NCBI RefSeq assembly: GCF_002197845.1
Contig: NZ_NIDE01000007.1
Location: 124,001 to 188,000, forward strand
DNA length: 64,000 nucleotides
Reading direction: 5' to 3'
From: Fimbriiglobus ruber
Lineage (GTDB): Bacteria > Planctomycetota > Planctomycetia > Gemmatales > Gemmataceae
A program made the position numbers and the translations under genes. The notes beneath the pieces were generated by a model, which was not told where the DNA came from, did no database searches, and worked only from the letters and a program-made list of their open reading frames with translations. Positions 16,864 to 26,368 of the stretch are shown here, in pieces. How positions within the stretch are numbered: position 1 is the first letter of the stretch; the number at the start of each line of letters is the position of its first letter.

Positions 16864-18957
16864 TTACTTCGCCTTCCCTTGCAGTTCGTCCGCCAGATCG
16901 CCGGCCTCGTACACCTTCCGCAGGGACTCGATGATCGCCCGGCTGTCCACCGAGACCGCGCGGGCTTGTTCCTGGTCGTAGATGAAATCGAGGACGAGCG
17001 ACTGGATGTTCCCGTCGAAGATGATCCCGACCACCTCGCCGGCCTTGTTGATGACCGGGCTGCCCGAGTTCCCGCCGATGATGTCGGCCGTGGAGACGAA
17101 GTTGAACGGCGTCTTGAGGTCGAGCTTGTCCTTCTTCTCGACCCACCGCTTGGGCAACTCGAACGGGTCCTTGTTGCCCTGGTCCTTGCTCCGCTCGTAC
17201 AGCCCGTCCATCGTGGTGAACGCGGGCACGTCCTTGCCGTCTTCCTTGAACCCCTTGACCGTGCCGAACGACAGGCGGAGGGTGAACGTGGCGTCCGGGT
17301 ACGTACTCGCGCCGTTCATCGCGTACCGCGCCTTGGCCAGCGCCGAATACGCCTGCCGCTTCGGCTCGTCCACCAGCGTCTCGAACTCCTTGCGGACTTC
17401 TCGGGACTTGGCGTCGACCAGCTGGGCCAGTTCGATCATCGGGTCGTGGGCCGCGTCGACCGCTTCCTTGCCGCCGGCGTACAACTTCTTGCGGAAGTCC
17501 ACGTCCTTGACCTTGGTGCCGCTCACCAGCTCGAACGCCCGCTCGCGCGGGGACTTGCCGGCTAACACCTTTTGCACGAGCGGGTCGCCCGCCCCGTAGG
17601 AGGTCGCCAGGAGCGTGAGGCTGTCGGCCAGCTTGAGCGTCTCGAAGTCGTCGTAGTGTGGCTCCTCCGAGAACAGGCGGAATTCGAGCGACGGCAACCG
17701 GGCCTCGGCGTACTCGCGGAGGCGGTCGCCGGCCGGCTTCGCCTTCTCCTCGGTGGCGCGGAGGAGGGTCCGGGCGATCCCGAAGAACCCGGAATTGAAG
17801 GCCGAGCCGTTTTCGAACAGGGTCACGTCTTTAATCAACTCCGCCCGCTTCTTCTCGGCCTTGGCGACCGCGTCGAACGCCACGGCCGCGTCGGCCGCGC
17901 CGTCGAACTTGCCCTGGGCGATGAACTCGCGGAGCCGCTTTTCTTCTTCCACCTTCCGGCCCATCAGCTTCGGGTCGAGCAATCCCTGGAGGCCGCCGAT
18001 CCGGGCCTTCCGGCTGTTCTTGATGCCGAAGAGTTCTTCCTCGCCGCGCTGGCGGTTCTGCGCGGTCCGCTCGGACCACGACCCGATCAGCACTTCCAGC
18101 CGGTTCAGCCGCTGGAGCAGGTACGGGTAGCCGGTGTCGCGGAGGTATTCGAGTTCGGCCACGGTGTTCTGCCGGTTGGTGCGGCCGGGGTGGCCGGAGA
18201 CGAAGATGAGTTCGTCTTCCTTGGACCCGGCCGGCGACCAAGTCAGGTAGTGTTCCGGCTTGACCGGCTTGTCGTCCTCGTAAACGCGGAAGAAGCAGAT
18301 GTCGAGGTCGAACCGCGGGTACTCGAAATTGTCCGGGTCGCCGCCGAAGAACGCGATGTCCTTTTCGGGTGCGAACACGAGGCGGATGTCGGTGTACTTC
18401 TTGAACACGTAGAGGTGGTACTGGCCGCCCGCGAACAGGGTGACGACGTCCGCCCGGACGCCCTTCTTCGGGTCCGCGTTGGCCTTCTCGATCTCGGCGA
18501 TCTTGGCCTGGCGGGCCTTGAACGCCTCGGCCGCGGGCAGACCCGGCGCGACCGCCGCGTTGACCTCGTCGGTCACGACCTTGATCGACTGGAGGACGTT
18601 CAGTTCGAGCGCCTTACACTTGATCTCCTCGGCCGGCGTCTTGGCCCGGAACCCGTCGCGGAGGTAGTTCTTCTCCGGCGTGCTGAGCTTCTGCAGGTCG
18701 TCCGCCCCGACGTGGTGGTTGGTCATCACCAACCCGGTCGCGGACACGAAGCTCCCGGACCCGCCGCTGTTGAACCGGACCGACGACTTCTGGACGTGGT
18801 CGAGCCACGCCTGCGTCGGGGTGAAGTTGTAGCGCTCTTTGAGGGCCTGGAGCGGGGGGGCGTTGAACAGCCACATCCCCTCGTCGCCGAACGTTGGTGG
18901 GGTAGACATCGTGGTGACGACCAGGACGGCCGCCGCGAGGCGGGTGTGCAGCGTCAT
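16864..18957 (-). CDS. S46-family dipeptidyl peptidase
   Basis: 697 residues, the usual length for S46 (DPP7/DPP11). A signal peptide covers about residues 1-24. Trypsin-like catalytic residues are visible: His in GLVMTNHHVGADD (81/82), Asp in AFFGGDPDNFEYPRFDLD (about 207-220) and Ser in IGGNSGSPV (631). These enzymes act in the periplasm and remove dipeptides from the N-terminus of peptides, feeding peptide uptake. The helical insert of the family lies between His and Ser. Residues that decide acidic or hydrophobic P1 preference cannot be assigned here. Confidence 0.93.
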   Translation of the reverse strand: MTLHTRLAAAVLVVTTMSTPPTFGDEGMWLFNAPPLQALKERYNFTPTQAWLDHVQKSSVRFNSGGSGSFVSATGLVMTNHHVGADDLQKLSTPEKNYLRDGFRAKTPAEEIKCKALELNVLQSIKVVTDEVNAAVAPGLPAAEAFKARQAKIAEIEKANADPKKGVRADVVTLFAGGQYHLYVFKKYTDIRLVFAPEKDIAFFGGDPDNFEYPRFDLDICFFRVYEDDKPVKPEHYLTWSPAGSKEDELIFVSGHPGRTNRQNTVAELEYLRDTGYPYLLQRLNRLEVLIGSWSERTAQNRQRGEEELFGIKNSRKARIGGLQGLLDPKLMGRKVEEEKRLREFIAQGKFDGAADAAVAFDAVAKAEKKRAELIKDVTLFENGSAFNSGFFGIARTLLRATEEKAKPAGDRLREYAEARLPSLEFRLFSEEPHYDDFETLKLADSLTLLATSYGAGDPLVQKVLAGKSPRERAFELVSGTKVKDVDFRKKLYAGGKEAVDAAHDPMIELAQLVDAKSREVRKEFETLVDEPKRQAYSALAKARYAMNGASTYPDATFTLRLSFGTVKGFKEDGKDVPAFTTMDGLYERSKDQGNKDPFELPKRWVEKKDKLDLKTPFNFVSTADIIGGNSGSPVINKAGEVVGIIFDGNIQSLVLDFIYDQEQARAVSVDSRAIIESLRKVYEAGDLADELQGKAK

Positions 18958-19073
18958 GGCTGACGTTCTCCTGAGTTGACCGGGCGCCGCGGCCTAGTCC
19001 GCCGGCCGCCCACGTCGTGGCGGACAGTATACGCGGGGGGCGAGGACGGGGTAGCGGGGGCGGCACAAGGTCG

Positions 19074-19223
19074 GTGCGCCACTTCGCCAAGGTCAGCCGG
19101 AGGGTCAACCGGAGTTATTGGCCGGGATTGTTCGCGTGCTGCGGCACCCCCGATCTCCCGCGGACGAACAACGACCGGGAGCAGGCGTTCGGGAGCCACC
19201 GATACCACGAACGGCTGGGCAAC
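19074..19223 (+). pseudogene. Transposase relic, same family as 11089-11745
   Basis: VRHFAKVSRR then SYWPGLFACCGTPDLPRTNN and DREQAFGSHRYHERLGN closely match the fragment at 11089-11520 (KVSRRYWPGLFACYDTPDLP..., FGSHRYHER). Four extra residues (VNRS) interrupt it and both ends are missing. The open frame runs on by chance into the ArsR gene. Confidence 0.8.
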
Positions 19224-19508
19224 TCGCCGCCGCCGCTCGCGAAAAGAGGGCGGCGAAGCCGGTGTAGCGGGAGGCCGAGGGAGCGCTTTTCCGTGAGCAA
19301 ATTTTGGCGGAAGGGTACGTACCAAAGCGAAGGGGGCGGTGAGCGTTTCTATCGGACTATCGGAGCCGAACTGGGGAAAACGGCTTTCGCTACGCTCCGA
19401 AGTAATAAAATGCTCGAACGTGTCGGTTTAAATTTGCTTCCCGGATACGGCTCCACGCCCTGGACTGTCGTCCGTAACGCGTTTTACGTGCCACAGGACT
19501 CGCGCGAA

Positions 19509-19817
19509 ATGATCGATTACGACAATGCGAAAGCCTGCGCCGACCTCCTCCAGGCGTTGGCGGAACCGACCCGGCTTCGGATCATCGAACTGCTCCTCAC
19601 GGGCAAGAAGAATGTCACCGAACTGGCCCGTGATCTGAACACCGAGATTGTCAACGTCTCCCATCACCTGAGCGTACTCCGCCATGCAGGGCTCGTTTCA
19701 AACGAGAAGCATGGAAGGCAGGTCGAATACTCTTTGCACCCGGAGTACTTCCCGGATGACGACGCTGCTTCGATGGACTTCGGCTGGTGCCGCGTTGATA
19801 TTCTCGCGCCGGAATGA
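19509..19817 (+). CDS. ArsR-family helix-turn-helix regulator
   Basis: 102 residues from ATG 19509 (MIDYDNAKACADLLQALAEP). The winged helix shows ALAEPTRLRIIELLLTGKKN, the recognition helix NVSHHLSVLRHAGLVSNEK and the wing GRQVEYSLHPEYF. The typical CVC metal site of ArsR/SmtB is absent; HH occurs in the recognition helix only. The frame extends upstream without a stop into a transposase relic; an in-frame ATG at 19410 (MLERVGLN) is an alternative start. Ribosome binding site weak (CAGGA). Its target is not apparent. Confidence 0.8.
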   Translation: MIDYDNAKACADLLQALAEPTRLRIIELLLTGKKNVTELARDLNTEIVNVSHHLSVLRHAGLVSNEKHGRQVEYSLHPEYFPDDDAASMDFGWCRVDILAPE

Positions 19818-20054
19818 CTCGGTTCGAGGAGGGGGAAGTGATCCGCTGGGCTCCGCGGCCAGTTGAGCCGAGAAAGACGGAACCAAGAATCAATATCTGA
19901 TTGCGACATGGCCGTGAATGTGCCGGTGGTGGGTCATTTTGCCCCCCCCGGCCGGATTCCGGTGCTTCCGCTTTTGGGGCTACACTCAGCGAATCTCGGT
20001 GCCGCCCTCGTGCGCCGGAACGCACGCTTGACTGCAGCCGGGGGAAAATAACGA

Positions 20055-20612
20055 ATGCCGAATGACGATCGCACCAAGATCATTTACAGCAGGACGCCGG
20101 AATCGGCGGCCATGTTGGCAAACGTCAAACGGGCGATGGCGATCACCGCCACACTTAACCGTTTGACGTTCAACGATGCGGACGAAATTCGGGCCTTGTT
20201 CAGCGAACTGATCGGTAAAAAGGTAGACGAGAGCTTTTTACTGATCCCTCCATTTTATACTGCCGGTGGGAACGAAATCCGCGTCGGGCGTAATGTCTTC
20301 GTAAATCAGAACTGCACTTTCTATGACCTCGGCGGCCTCGACATCGCGGACGATGTGATGATCGGGCCGAACGTGAGCATCATCACGGCGGGCCATCCCC
20401 TCGAACCTTCGCGGCGACGCGCCGCCACAATCGGGAGGCCCATCGTGATCGAGAAAGGCGTGTGGATCGCAGCCGGTGCGACCATCATCGGTGGCGTAAC
20501 AGTAGGCGCGAACTCGGTCGTCGCGGCGGGTTCGGTAGTCACCAAGGACGTTCCCCCGAATACTCTCGTCGGAGGAAATCCGGCGCGAGTGATTCGTTCG
20601 ATCGGCGACTAA
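20055..20612 (+). CDS. Sugar/maltose O-acetyltransferase-like hexapeptide protein
   Basis: 185 residues. After an N-terminal helical region come left-handed beta-helix turns (IRVGRNVFVNQNCTFYDLGG, LDIADDVMIGPNVSIITAGH, IVIEKGVWIAAGATIIGGVT, VGANSVVAAGSVVTKDVPPN) and the terminal NPARVIR motif shared by NodL/LacA/Maa acetyltransferases. The catalytic histidine is in TAGHPLEP. Uses acetyl-CoA; acceptor sugar unknown. A second member lies at 45647-46204. Confidence 0.9.
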   Translation: MPNDDRTKIIYSRTPESAAMLANVKRAMAITATLNRLTFNDADEIRALFSELIGKKVDESFLLIPPFYTAGGNEIRVGRNVFVNQNCTFYDLGGLDIADDVMIGPNVSIITAGHPLEPSRRRAATIGRPIVIEKGVWIAAGATIIGGVTVGANSVVAAGSVVTKDVPPNTLVGGNPARVIRSIGD

Positions 20613-20764
20613 GCGAACCTCCGCAATGGGTCGAAACTGGAACTTCAAACTGACCCACTATCGAATGGCACTTCCGTGCCCGAATGCTACACAGATAAAG
20701 TCTTTGTATCAGATGCTTCATTTTGTCCCTTGGTACGCAAAGCGGCCCGACCGACCGATCGCGG

Positions 20765-21374
20765 CTATGTCATCCGGGCGTAGATTTTCGGCCGGCGTTT
20801 GACCGCCCAGGGGTCCGACCGACCCGGGCGCGTTCCGATCCGGTGACCACCGATCGCTCGCAACAACGCCTCGACATGACGCCCCCACAAGTCCCCCTCA
20901 CCGACCTGGAGCCCCACCCGGAGCGCCTCCAACGCTTGCTTCGCCCCGGCGAAACGGATCTGCCGGGGCGAACACTCTCGGACCTGAGCGGCTTGGGCTA
21001 TCACCTGACGAATCACGTTGTACGCCAGAAGGTGGGCCCAGATCTCCCGCCGCATCATCTCCGGGGTGTGCCCGCGGAGATGAGCCATCCCGAGCGCCTG
21101 CTTGAGGTCGCGAATGTTCAACTCGAGCCGCCAGCGATGGTGATACAGATCGGGGTAACAAGAAGACATCGGGGTTGCCCTCGCCCGACAACCGCGTGAC
21201 CCGTTGGCGCGTGGACGACCTCGATGCTGACAGGATGTTGCCGTCGGACACCTCGGTGACCAAGGCGGCCAGCTGCAAAGGCCGCATTTTCTTCGATGCC
21301 AAGAGGTGTCGCGGGCAGACTTCGCGCCGAGCGTGCGAGAGCGCCACGAAAGTGCCATTCGCTACCGGGTTCAT
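20765..21374 (-). pseudogene. IS4-family transposase remnant
   Basis: The minus strand encodes LYHHRWRLELNIRDLKQALG, the Y-x2-R-x3-E-x6-K motif of IS4 transposases, then MAHLRGHTPEMMRREIWAHL and a C-terminus stopping at 20765. Upstream of about 21150 the frame no longer makes transposase-like sequence (residues with IS4 character shift to another frame near NPDVFLLP), so the N-terminal half is frameshifted and truncated. Confidence 0.75.
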
Positions 21375-21666
21375 GTATCAGTACAAGACAAGTGGCGGGT
21401 CGGTCAATTCTGTCGCGCGATCCTTTCTTGGGCCGCGGCGGTGTTGACCTCGGTCGGCGTCGTAGTCGTGTCGCTGCCCTGCAGCGGATCTTGACTTCGG
21501 CGCGACAAAATCCTGGCCCACTCGATCATGGCTGTCATCTTGCGAAGATCCGAATCGTTTTCGCAGGCGGTTAGCATAAAGTGAAACCGGTTGGGGAGTC
21601 AGATGTTGGGCATCGGGCATAAAAGAGCAATAGCCGTGCCGCTCCGGCGTCAAATAGAGGTGGGAA
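21375..21666. other. Intergenic region, no gene seen
   Basis: Follows the degraded transposase. No family-like reading in any frame and no clear repeat; probably remains of the element plus the promoter area of the VOC gene. Confidence 0.3.
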
Positions 21667-22053
21667 ATGCGAGTTGAGAGTCTCGATCATCTGGTTCTGA
21701 CGGTCAGAAATGTCGAAACCGCGCTCGCGTTTTACGCCACCGTCCTCGGGATGCGGGTGGAGACGTTCGGGGCGGGCCGCAAGGCATTGGTATTCGGGTC
21801 GCAGAAAATCAACCTGCACCAAGCCGGGCACGAGTTTGAACCGAAGGCCGCGGTCCCGACGCCCGGCTCGGCCGACCTGTGCTTTCTCACCACCGAGCCG
21901 ATCGGCCGGGTTTTGGATCACTTTCGACTCGCGGGAGTGGCCGTGGTCGAGGGGCCGGTGGAGAGGACCGGGGCGACGGGGCCGATCCGGTCCGTGTACG
22001 TCCGCGACCCGGACGGCAACCTGATCGAGGTGTCGAACACGCGGGCCTCGTAG
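21667..22053 (+). CDS. VOC-family (glyoxalase/dioxygenase fold) protein
   Basis: 128 residues, a full single-domain VOC protein made of two beta-alpha-beta-beta-beta halves. MRVESLDHLVLTVRNVETAL carries the first metal-site histidine (LDHLVLTV), ALVFGSQKINLHQAGHEFEP the middle strand histidine, and VYVRDPDGNLIEVSN the terminal glutamate. GGTGGGA lies before the ATG. Resembles the bleomycin-resistance/virulence-type subgroup; substrate not known. Cytoplasmic. Confidence 0.88.
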   Translation: MRVESLDHLVLTVRNVETALAFYATVLGMRVETFGAGRKALVFGSQKINLHQAGHEFEPKAAVPTPGSADLCFLTTEPIGRVLDHFRLAGVAVVEGPVERTGATGPIRSVYVRDPDGNLIEVSNTRAS

Positions 22054-22394
22054 AGTCGACCGGGGCGTGGCCACTCACCCCGGCCGGGCCCGCATTGCCA
22101 GGTCCGCGACCCGCCGCAACTCGTCCGCACTCGCCCCGCTCGCCGTCTGAACCGCCGCCCGATTTCCCGCGAGCGGAACGTCGCCCCCGGATCGGCCAGG
22201 GCACGTCGGGTGGGGCACCGTTCGCCAGTACATTAGTTACTGAAAACAGGAAGACGCGGATGACCCGCGTAAATGCGTCAGAAAATTGAGCCGACCGCTG
22301 GCGTGGCCGGCTGGCATCGGGTAATGTTGTCTCTCGTACTCGCTCCCGTCTTTCGATTCAGATCCATTTTCTCGCTCAGTCGGAGACTCGCATT
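22054..22394. other. Intergenic region with a possible minus-strand gene relic
   Basis: From about 22212 to the TGA at 22075-22077 the minus strand reads GGDVPLAGNRAAVQTASGAS then ADELRRVADLAMRARPG, which looks protein-like but has no start and is not recognised. The 100 bases before 22395 resemble the leaders of the two downstream DUF1559 copies (GCCGG[G]CTGGCAT[C/T]GGGTA...). Confidence 0.3.
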
Positions 22395-23321
22395 ATGGTT
22401 GCGTTGCGCAACGACTCTCGGCGTGCGTTCACGCTGATCGAACTGCTGGTAGTGATCGCGATCATCGCGATCCTGATCGGTCTGCTCCTGCCGGCCGTGC
22501 AGAAGGTCCGCGAGGCCGCCGCCCGGACCAAGTGCAGTAACAACCTCAAGCAATTCGGCCTGGCCATGCACGGGTACCACGACGTGAACGGACGGCTCGT
22601 GTACGGGAGCAACTGGAGCCCGCGTACGAGTTGGGTTCCGCCCCTGTGGCCGTACATCGAGCAGACGGCCCTGGCCGGCCAGTACAACTACACGGTCGGG
22701 TTCTACCAGCCGCCGAACGGCGGCCCGACCAGCGCGATCACCAACCTGGTGTGCGCCCAAGTCAACACGTACTTCTGCCCGTCCGACCGCGGCGGCCCGG
22801 CCTACTGGGAGGGGGATCCCTATTACCGGTCCCGCGGGAACTACGTCGTCAACTGGGGGAACGTGACCGACCCCGGGCCGAACCCGCCCAGTTCCACGCT
22901 GATCGGACCGTTCTCGTACACCGACGGGTCGACTACGCCCCGGTCGACCAGGATCACCGACATCACCGACGGCACCTCGAACACGTTGCTCATGTCCGAG
23001 GTCATCATGGCCCAGAATACCGCGTATGACATCCGGGGCGACTTCATCAACAACGACCGCGGGTGTTTTCATTTTTCGACCATTAACACCCCGAACAATT
23101 CCGTCCCCGACGCCCTCGTCTTCTGGTCGGCCCCGACGGACCCGGCGATGCCGTCGGTCTCGTCCGGCAACGCCACGAATGCCGCCCGGAGTCGGCACAC
23201 CGGCGGGGTCAACACGACCATGTGCGACGCGAGCGTCCGGTTCTTTGCGAACAGCACGGCCACGGGCGTGTGGACGCTGCTGGGGTCGATGAGCGACGGC
23301 CAGGTCATCCCCTCCTTTTGA
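22395..23321 (+). CDS. DUF1559 type II secretion-like pseudopilin, copy 1
   Basis: 308 residues. [20 protein letters not shown] is a type III (prepilin) signal with the cleavage/methylation site before FTLIE and the hydrophobic helix after it; [20 protein letters not shown]-type sequence (here [20 protein letters not shown]) marks DUF1559, ending with the family motif [15 protein letters not shown] near the C-terminus. Such proteins are exported to the inner membrane/periplasm and are hugely expanded in planctomycetes; the role is unknown. CGGAGA lies before the ATG. It is followed after 16 bases by a lipoprotein gene. Confidence 0.93.
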   Translation: MVALRNDSRRAFTLIELLVVIAIIAILIGLLLPAVQKVREAAARTKCSNNLKQFGLAMHGYHDVNGRLVYGSNWSPRTSWVPPLWPYIEQTALAGQYNYTVGFYQPPNGGPTSAITNLVCAQVNTYFCPSDRGGPAYWEGDPYYRSRGNYVVNWGNVTDPGPNPPSSTLIGPFSYTDGSTTPRSTRITDITDGTSNTLLMSEVIMAQNTAYDIRGDFINNDRGCFHFSTINTPNNSVPDALVFWSAPTDPAMPSVSSGNATNAARSRHTGGVNTTMCDASVRFFANSTATGVWTLLGSMSDGQVIPSF

Positions 23322-23337
23322 CCGACGGGAGCCTTTC

Positions 23338-23739
23338 ATGCGAACGGTTCGAGCAACGGCCGTCTTTCTGGTGGCCGCCGGGTGGCTCGCCGGGTGCGGC
23401 GGACCCGGGACCGGGGACGTGTCCGGGACGGTGGCCTACGACGGCAAGCCCGTCGACCTGGGTTCCATCACGTTCATCCCCGCGGACGGCAACGGGCCGA
23501 CCACCGGCGGGACGATCACGGGCGGGAAATACGCCGTCGCGAACGTCCCGACCGGGGCCGCGAAGGTCCGGATCAACGGCGCCAAGGTGACCGGGAAGAA
23601 GAAGATGTACGACGGCCCGGACAGCCCGGTGGTGACGACCTCCACCGAGATGCTGCCGGCCAAGTACCACGACGCGACCGAGCTGAAATTCGACGTCAAA
23701 GCCGGTTCCCAGACGAAAGACTTCGACCTGGCCAAATAG
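23338..23739 (+). CDS. Small lipoprotein downstream of DUF1559 gene
   Basis: 133 residues. The N-terminus MRTVRATAVFLVAAGWLAGC is a lipoprotein signal with lipobox LAGC. The mature domain (VSGTVAYDGKPVDLGSITFI ... GGTITGGKYAVANVPTGAAK) is the carboxypeptidase-regulatory/transthyretin-like beta-sandwich often encoded next to DUF1559 genes in planctomycetes. GGGAG precedes the start and the spacing of 16 bases implies an operon with the DUF1559 gene. Followed by a hairpin. Confidence 0.88.
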   Translation: MRTVRATAVFLVAAGWLAGCGGPGTGDVSGTVAYDGKPVDLGSITFIPADGNGPTTGGTITGGKYAVANVPTGAAKVRINGAKVTGKKKMYDGPDSPVVTTSTEMLPAKYHDATELKFDVKAGSQTKDFDLAK

Positions 23740-23748
23740 CACGTCTCC

Positions 23749-23773
23749 CCGGGCACCCCGAGTGGGTGCCCGG
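23749..23773 (+). terminator. Terminator of DUF1559-lipoprotein operon
   Basis: CCGGGCACCC and GGGTGCCCGG form a perfect 10-bp stem with a 5-base loop, 10 bases after the lipoprotein stop. A copy follows the second DUF1559 gene at 25086-25109. Confidence 0.75.
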
Positions 23774-24117
23774 ATTCCTGTCGCACCTCTGCCGAACCGC
23801 ACATCTCGCCGCGATTCCGTCCTTTGATGACGGCAATAGCCCTTCGTCGGCTGCCGACAGCGGGGACAGCGCGTGTTGGCCCGGACCGCACGCGACACCA
23901 ACGATCGGGCACCGCACGCTTGGCTGTGCTATACTGGGATGCCGTTTTGGCGCATGTGATGATCAGTCATGAACATGAGACGCGAATGAGACTTGCAAGT
24001 CCTCATCGCTTCGGGGTCGCAAACGACTGGTGAGCCGGGCTGCCATTGGGTATTGTGACCAAAGCCCACCACGTTCTCACTTCTGATAGATTGAAGTCGC
24101 TCGCCCGGAGATTTTTC

Positions 24118-25044
24118 ATGGTCGTTGTGTCCAAAAGCCCCCGGCGTGCGTTCACGCTCATCGAGTTGCTGGTGGTGATCGCGATCATCGCCATTCTGAT
24201 CGGTCTGCTTCTCCCCGCCGTGCAGAAGGTCCGCGAGGCCGCCGCCCGGACCAAGTGCAGTAACAACCTCAAGCAGTTCGGTCTGGCCATGCACGGGTAT
24301 CACGACGTGAACAACCGGTTCGTGTACGGGAGCAACTGGAATCCCCGGACGAGCTGGGTTCCGCCCCTGTGGCCGTACATCGAGCAGACGGCCCTGGCCA
24401 ACCAGTACAACTACACGCTCGGGTTCTACCAGCCGCCGAACGGCGGCCCGACCAGCGCGATCACTAACCTGATCGCCACCCAAGTCAACACGTACTTCTG
24501 CCCGTCCGACCGCGGCAGCCCGGCCTACTGGGAGGGCGACCCCTACTACCGGTCCCGCGGGAACTACGTCGTCAACTGGGGGAACGTGACCGACCCCGGG
24601 TCGAACCCGCCCAGTTCCGCGCTGATCGGGCCGTTCTCGTACACCGACGGGTCGTCCATCCCGCGGCCCACCAAAATTCTCGACATCACCGACGGCACCT
24701 CGAACACCCTCATGATGTCCGAAGTCATCATGCCGCCCGACACGCTCGCCGACAGCCGGGGGGATATCATCAACAACGACCACGGGTGCTTCAATTTCAT
24801 GACCGCCAACACCCCGAACAGTTCCGTCCCCGACGCCCTTTACTACTGGGCGGCGTCGACCGACCCGCTGACGCCGTCGACCCAGTCCGGGAGCGCGTCG
24901 ATCGCCGCCCGCAGCCGGCACACCGGCGGGGTCAACGCCAACATGTGCGACGCGAGCGTCCGATTTTTCGCGAACAGTATCGCCAGCGGCACCTGGCAGC
25001 TGCTCGGGCCGATGAGCGACGGCCAGGTCATCCCCTCGTTCTGA
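24118..25044 (+). CDS. DUF1559 pseudopilin, copy 2
   Basis: 308 residues from ATG 24118 ([20 protein letters not shown]), with GGAG 24107-24110; an upstream in-frame ATG is not needed. It is nearly identical to copies 1 and 3 in the prepilin helix, the [14 protein letters not shown] block, the GGPTSAIT block (shared with copy 1) and the C-terminal [12 protein letters not shown] and [14 protein letters not shown]. Differences cluster in surface loops between about residues 60-120 and 210-260. Confidence 0.93.
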   Translation: MVVVSKSPRRAFTLIELLVVIAIIAILIGLLLPAVQKVREAAARTKCSNNLKQFGLAMHGYHDVNNRFVYGSNWNPRTSWVPPLWPYIEQTALANQYNYTLGFYQPPNGGPTSAITNLIATQVNTYFCPSDRGSPAYWEGDPYYRSRGNYVVNWGNVTDPGSNPPSSALIGPFSYTDGSSIPRPTKILDITDGTSNTLMMSEVIMPPDTLADSRGDIINNDHGCFNFMTANTPNSSVPDALYYWAASTDPLTPSTQSGSASIAARSRHTGGVNANMCDASVRFFANSIASGTWQLLGPMSDGQVIPSF

Positions 25045-25080
25045 CCGGCGGGAGCCTTTCCTGCGAACCAAATAACACGT
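25045..25080 (+). pseudogene. Deletion scar of a second lipoprotein gene
   Basis: After copy 2 the sequence GGGAGCCTTTCCTGCGAAC corresponds to GGGAGCCTTTCATGCGAAC at the lipoprotein start (23338), then jumps directly to CAAATAACACG, matching CAAATAGCACG at the lipoprotein stop. Relative to copy 1, bases equivalent to 23346-23732 (387 bases, 129 codons) are missing and the ATG is CTG, leaving a four-codon scar L-R-T-K-stop. Confidence 0.85.
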
Positions 25081-25085
25081 CTCCC

Positions 25086-25109
25086 CGGGCACCCCTGAGT
25101 GGGTGCCCG
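25086..25109 (+). terminator. Terminator after DUF1559 copy 2
   Basis: CGGGCACCC and GGGTGCCCG pair over a 6-base loop; it is the duplicate of the hairpin at 23749-23773. Confidence 0.7.
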
Positions 25110-25441
25110 AATTCCCATCACACCTTTGCCGAACGTCACACATCGCCGCGGATTTCGTTCTCCGAGATTGTCATCGCCACTCGTTGGTGCCCGACAACGG
25201 TCCGACATCGTACTCGCCCGGGCAGGATGCGACGTCTACAGCCGCGCACATCGCGGGGCCGCGGACCATTTTCGCGTAGGTGTCGATCAGCCATGAACAT
25301 GAGACGCGAATGAGACTTGCGATCACTCGGCGATCCGGGACCGCAAACGACTGGTGAGTCGGGCTGCCTTTGGGTATTGTGACCAAAGCCTACTACGCTC
25401 TCATTTTTAATAGATCGAAGTCGCCCGCCCGGAGATTTTTC

Positions 25442-26368
25442 ATGGTCGTTGTGTCCAAAAGCTCCCGGCGTGCGTTCACGCTGATCGAACTGCTGGTGGT
25501 GATCGCCATCATCGCCATTCTGATCGGGTTGCTCCTGCCGGCCGTGCAGAAGGTCCGCGAGGCCGCCGCCCGGACCAAGTGTTCGAACAACCTCAAGCAG
25601 TTCGGCCTGGCGATGCACGGGTACCACGACGTGAACAACCGGTTCGTGTACGGGAGCATTTGGTCGCCGCGGACGAGTTGGGTTCCGCCCCTGTGGCCGT
25701 ACATCGAGCAGACGGCCCTGGCTAACCAGTACAACCCCACCGTCGGATTCTGGCAGCCGCCGAACAGCGACGCGAACAGTTCGATCGCCAACCTGGTGGC
25801 GGCCCAGGTGACCACGTACTTCTGCCCGTCCGACCGCGGCGCTCCAGCCTACTGGCAGGGCGACGCCTACTACCGGTCCCGCGGGAACTACGTCGTCAAC
25901 TGGGGGAACGTGACCGACCCCGGGTCGAACCCGCCCAGTTCCGCGCTGATCGGACCCTTCTCGTACACCGACGGGTCGACCAACCCGCGGCCCACCAAAA
26001 TTCTCGACATCACCGACGGCACCTCGAACACCCTCATGATGTCCGAAGTCATCATGGCCCCCAACGCGCTGTACGACAGCCGGGGTGACATCATCAACAA
26101 CGACCGCGGGTGCTTCAACTTCATGACCCTCAACACCCCGAACAGTTCCGTCCCGGACGCCCTCGAACTCTACGCGGCGTCGACGGACCCGATGATGCCG
26201 TCGACCCAGTCCGGGAACGCGTCGATCGCCGCCCGGAGCCGGCACACCGGCGGGGTCAACGCCAACATGTGCGACGCGAGCGTCCGGTTCTTCGCGAACA
26301 GTATCGCCAGCGGCACCTGGCAGTTGCTCGGGCCGATGAGCGACGGCCAGGTCATCCCCTCGTTCTGA
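25442..26368 (+). CDS. DUF1559 pseudopilin, copy 3
   Basis: 308 residues from ATG 25442 ([20 protein letters not shown]), GGAG upstream. Same architecture as copy 2 and almost the same leader sequence; it differs in [20 protein letters not shown] and in the [14 protein letters not shown] region. No lipoprotein gene or scar and no copy of the terminator follow it. Confidence 0.93.
   Translation: MVVVSKSSRRAFTLIELLVVIAIIAILIGLLLPAVQKVREAAARTKCSNNLKQFGLAMHGYHDVNNRFVYGSIWSPRTSWVPPLWPYIEQTALANQYNPTVGFWQPPNSDANSSIANLVAAQVTTYFCPSDRGAPAYWQGDAYYRSRGNYVVNWGNVTDPGSNPPSSALIGPFSYTDGSTNPRPTKILDITDGTSNTLMMSEVIMAPNALYDSRGDIINNDRGCFNFMTLNTPNSSVPDALELYAASTDPMMPSTQSGNASIAARSRHTGGVNANMCDASVRFFANSIASGTWQLLGPMSDGQVIPSF

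Larger units (their letters stand above)
22395..26368 (+). repeat. Tandem array of three DUF1559 units
   Basis: Copies start at 22395, 24118 and 25442. Copies 2 and 3 also share about 150 bases of leader (for example ATGAGACGCGAATGAGACTT at about 23977 and 25302, and CCCGGAGATTTTTCATGGTC before each gene). The unit length is 1723 bases with the lipoprotein gene and 1324 without it. Confidence 0.9.
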
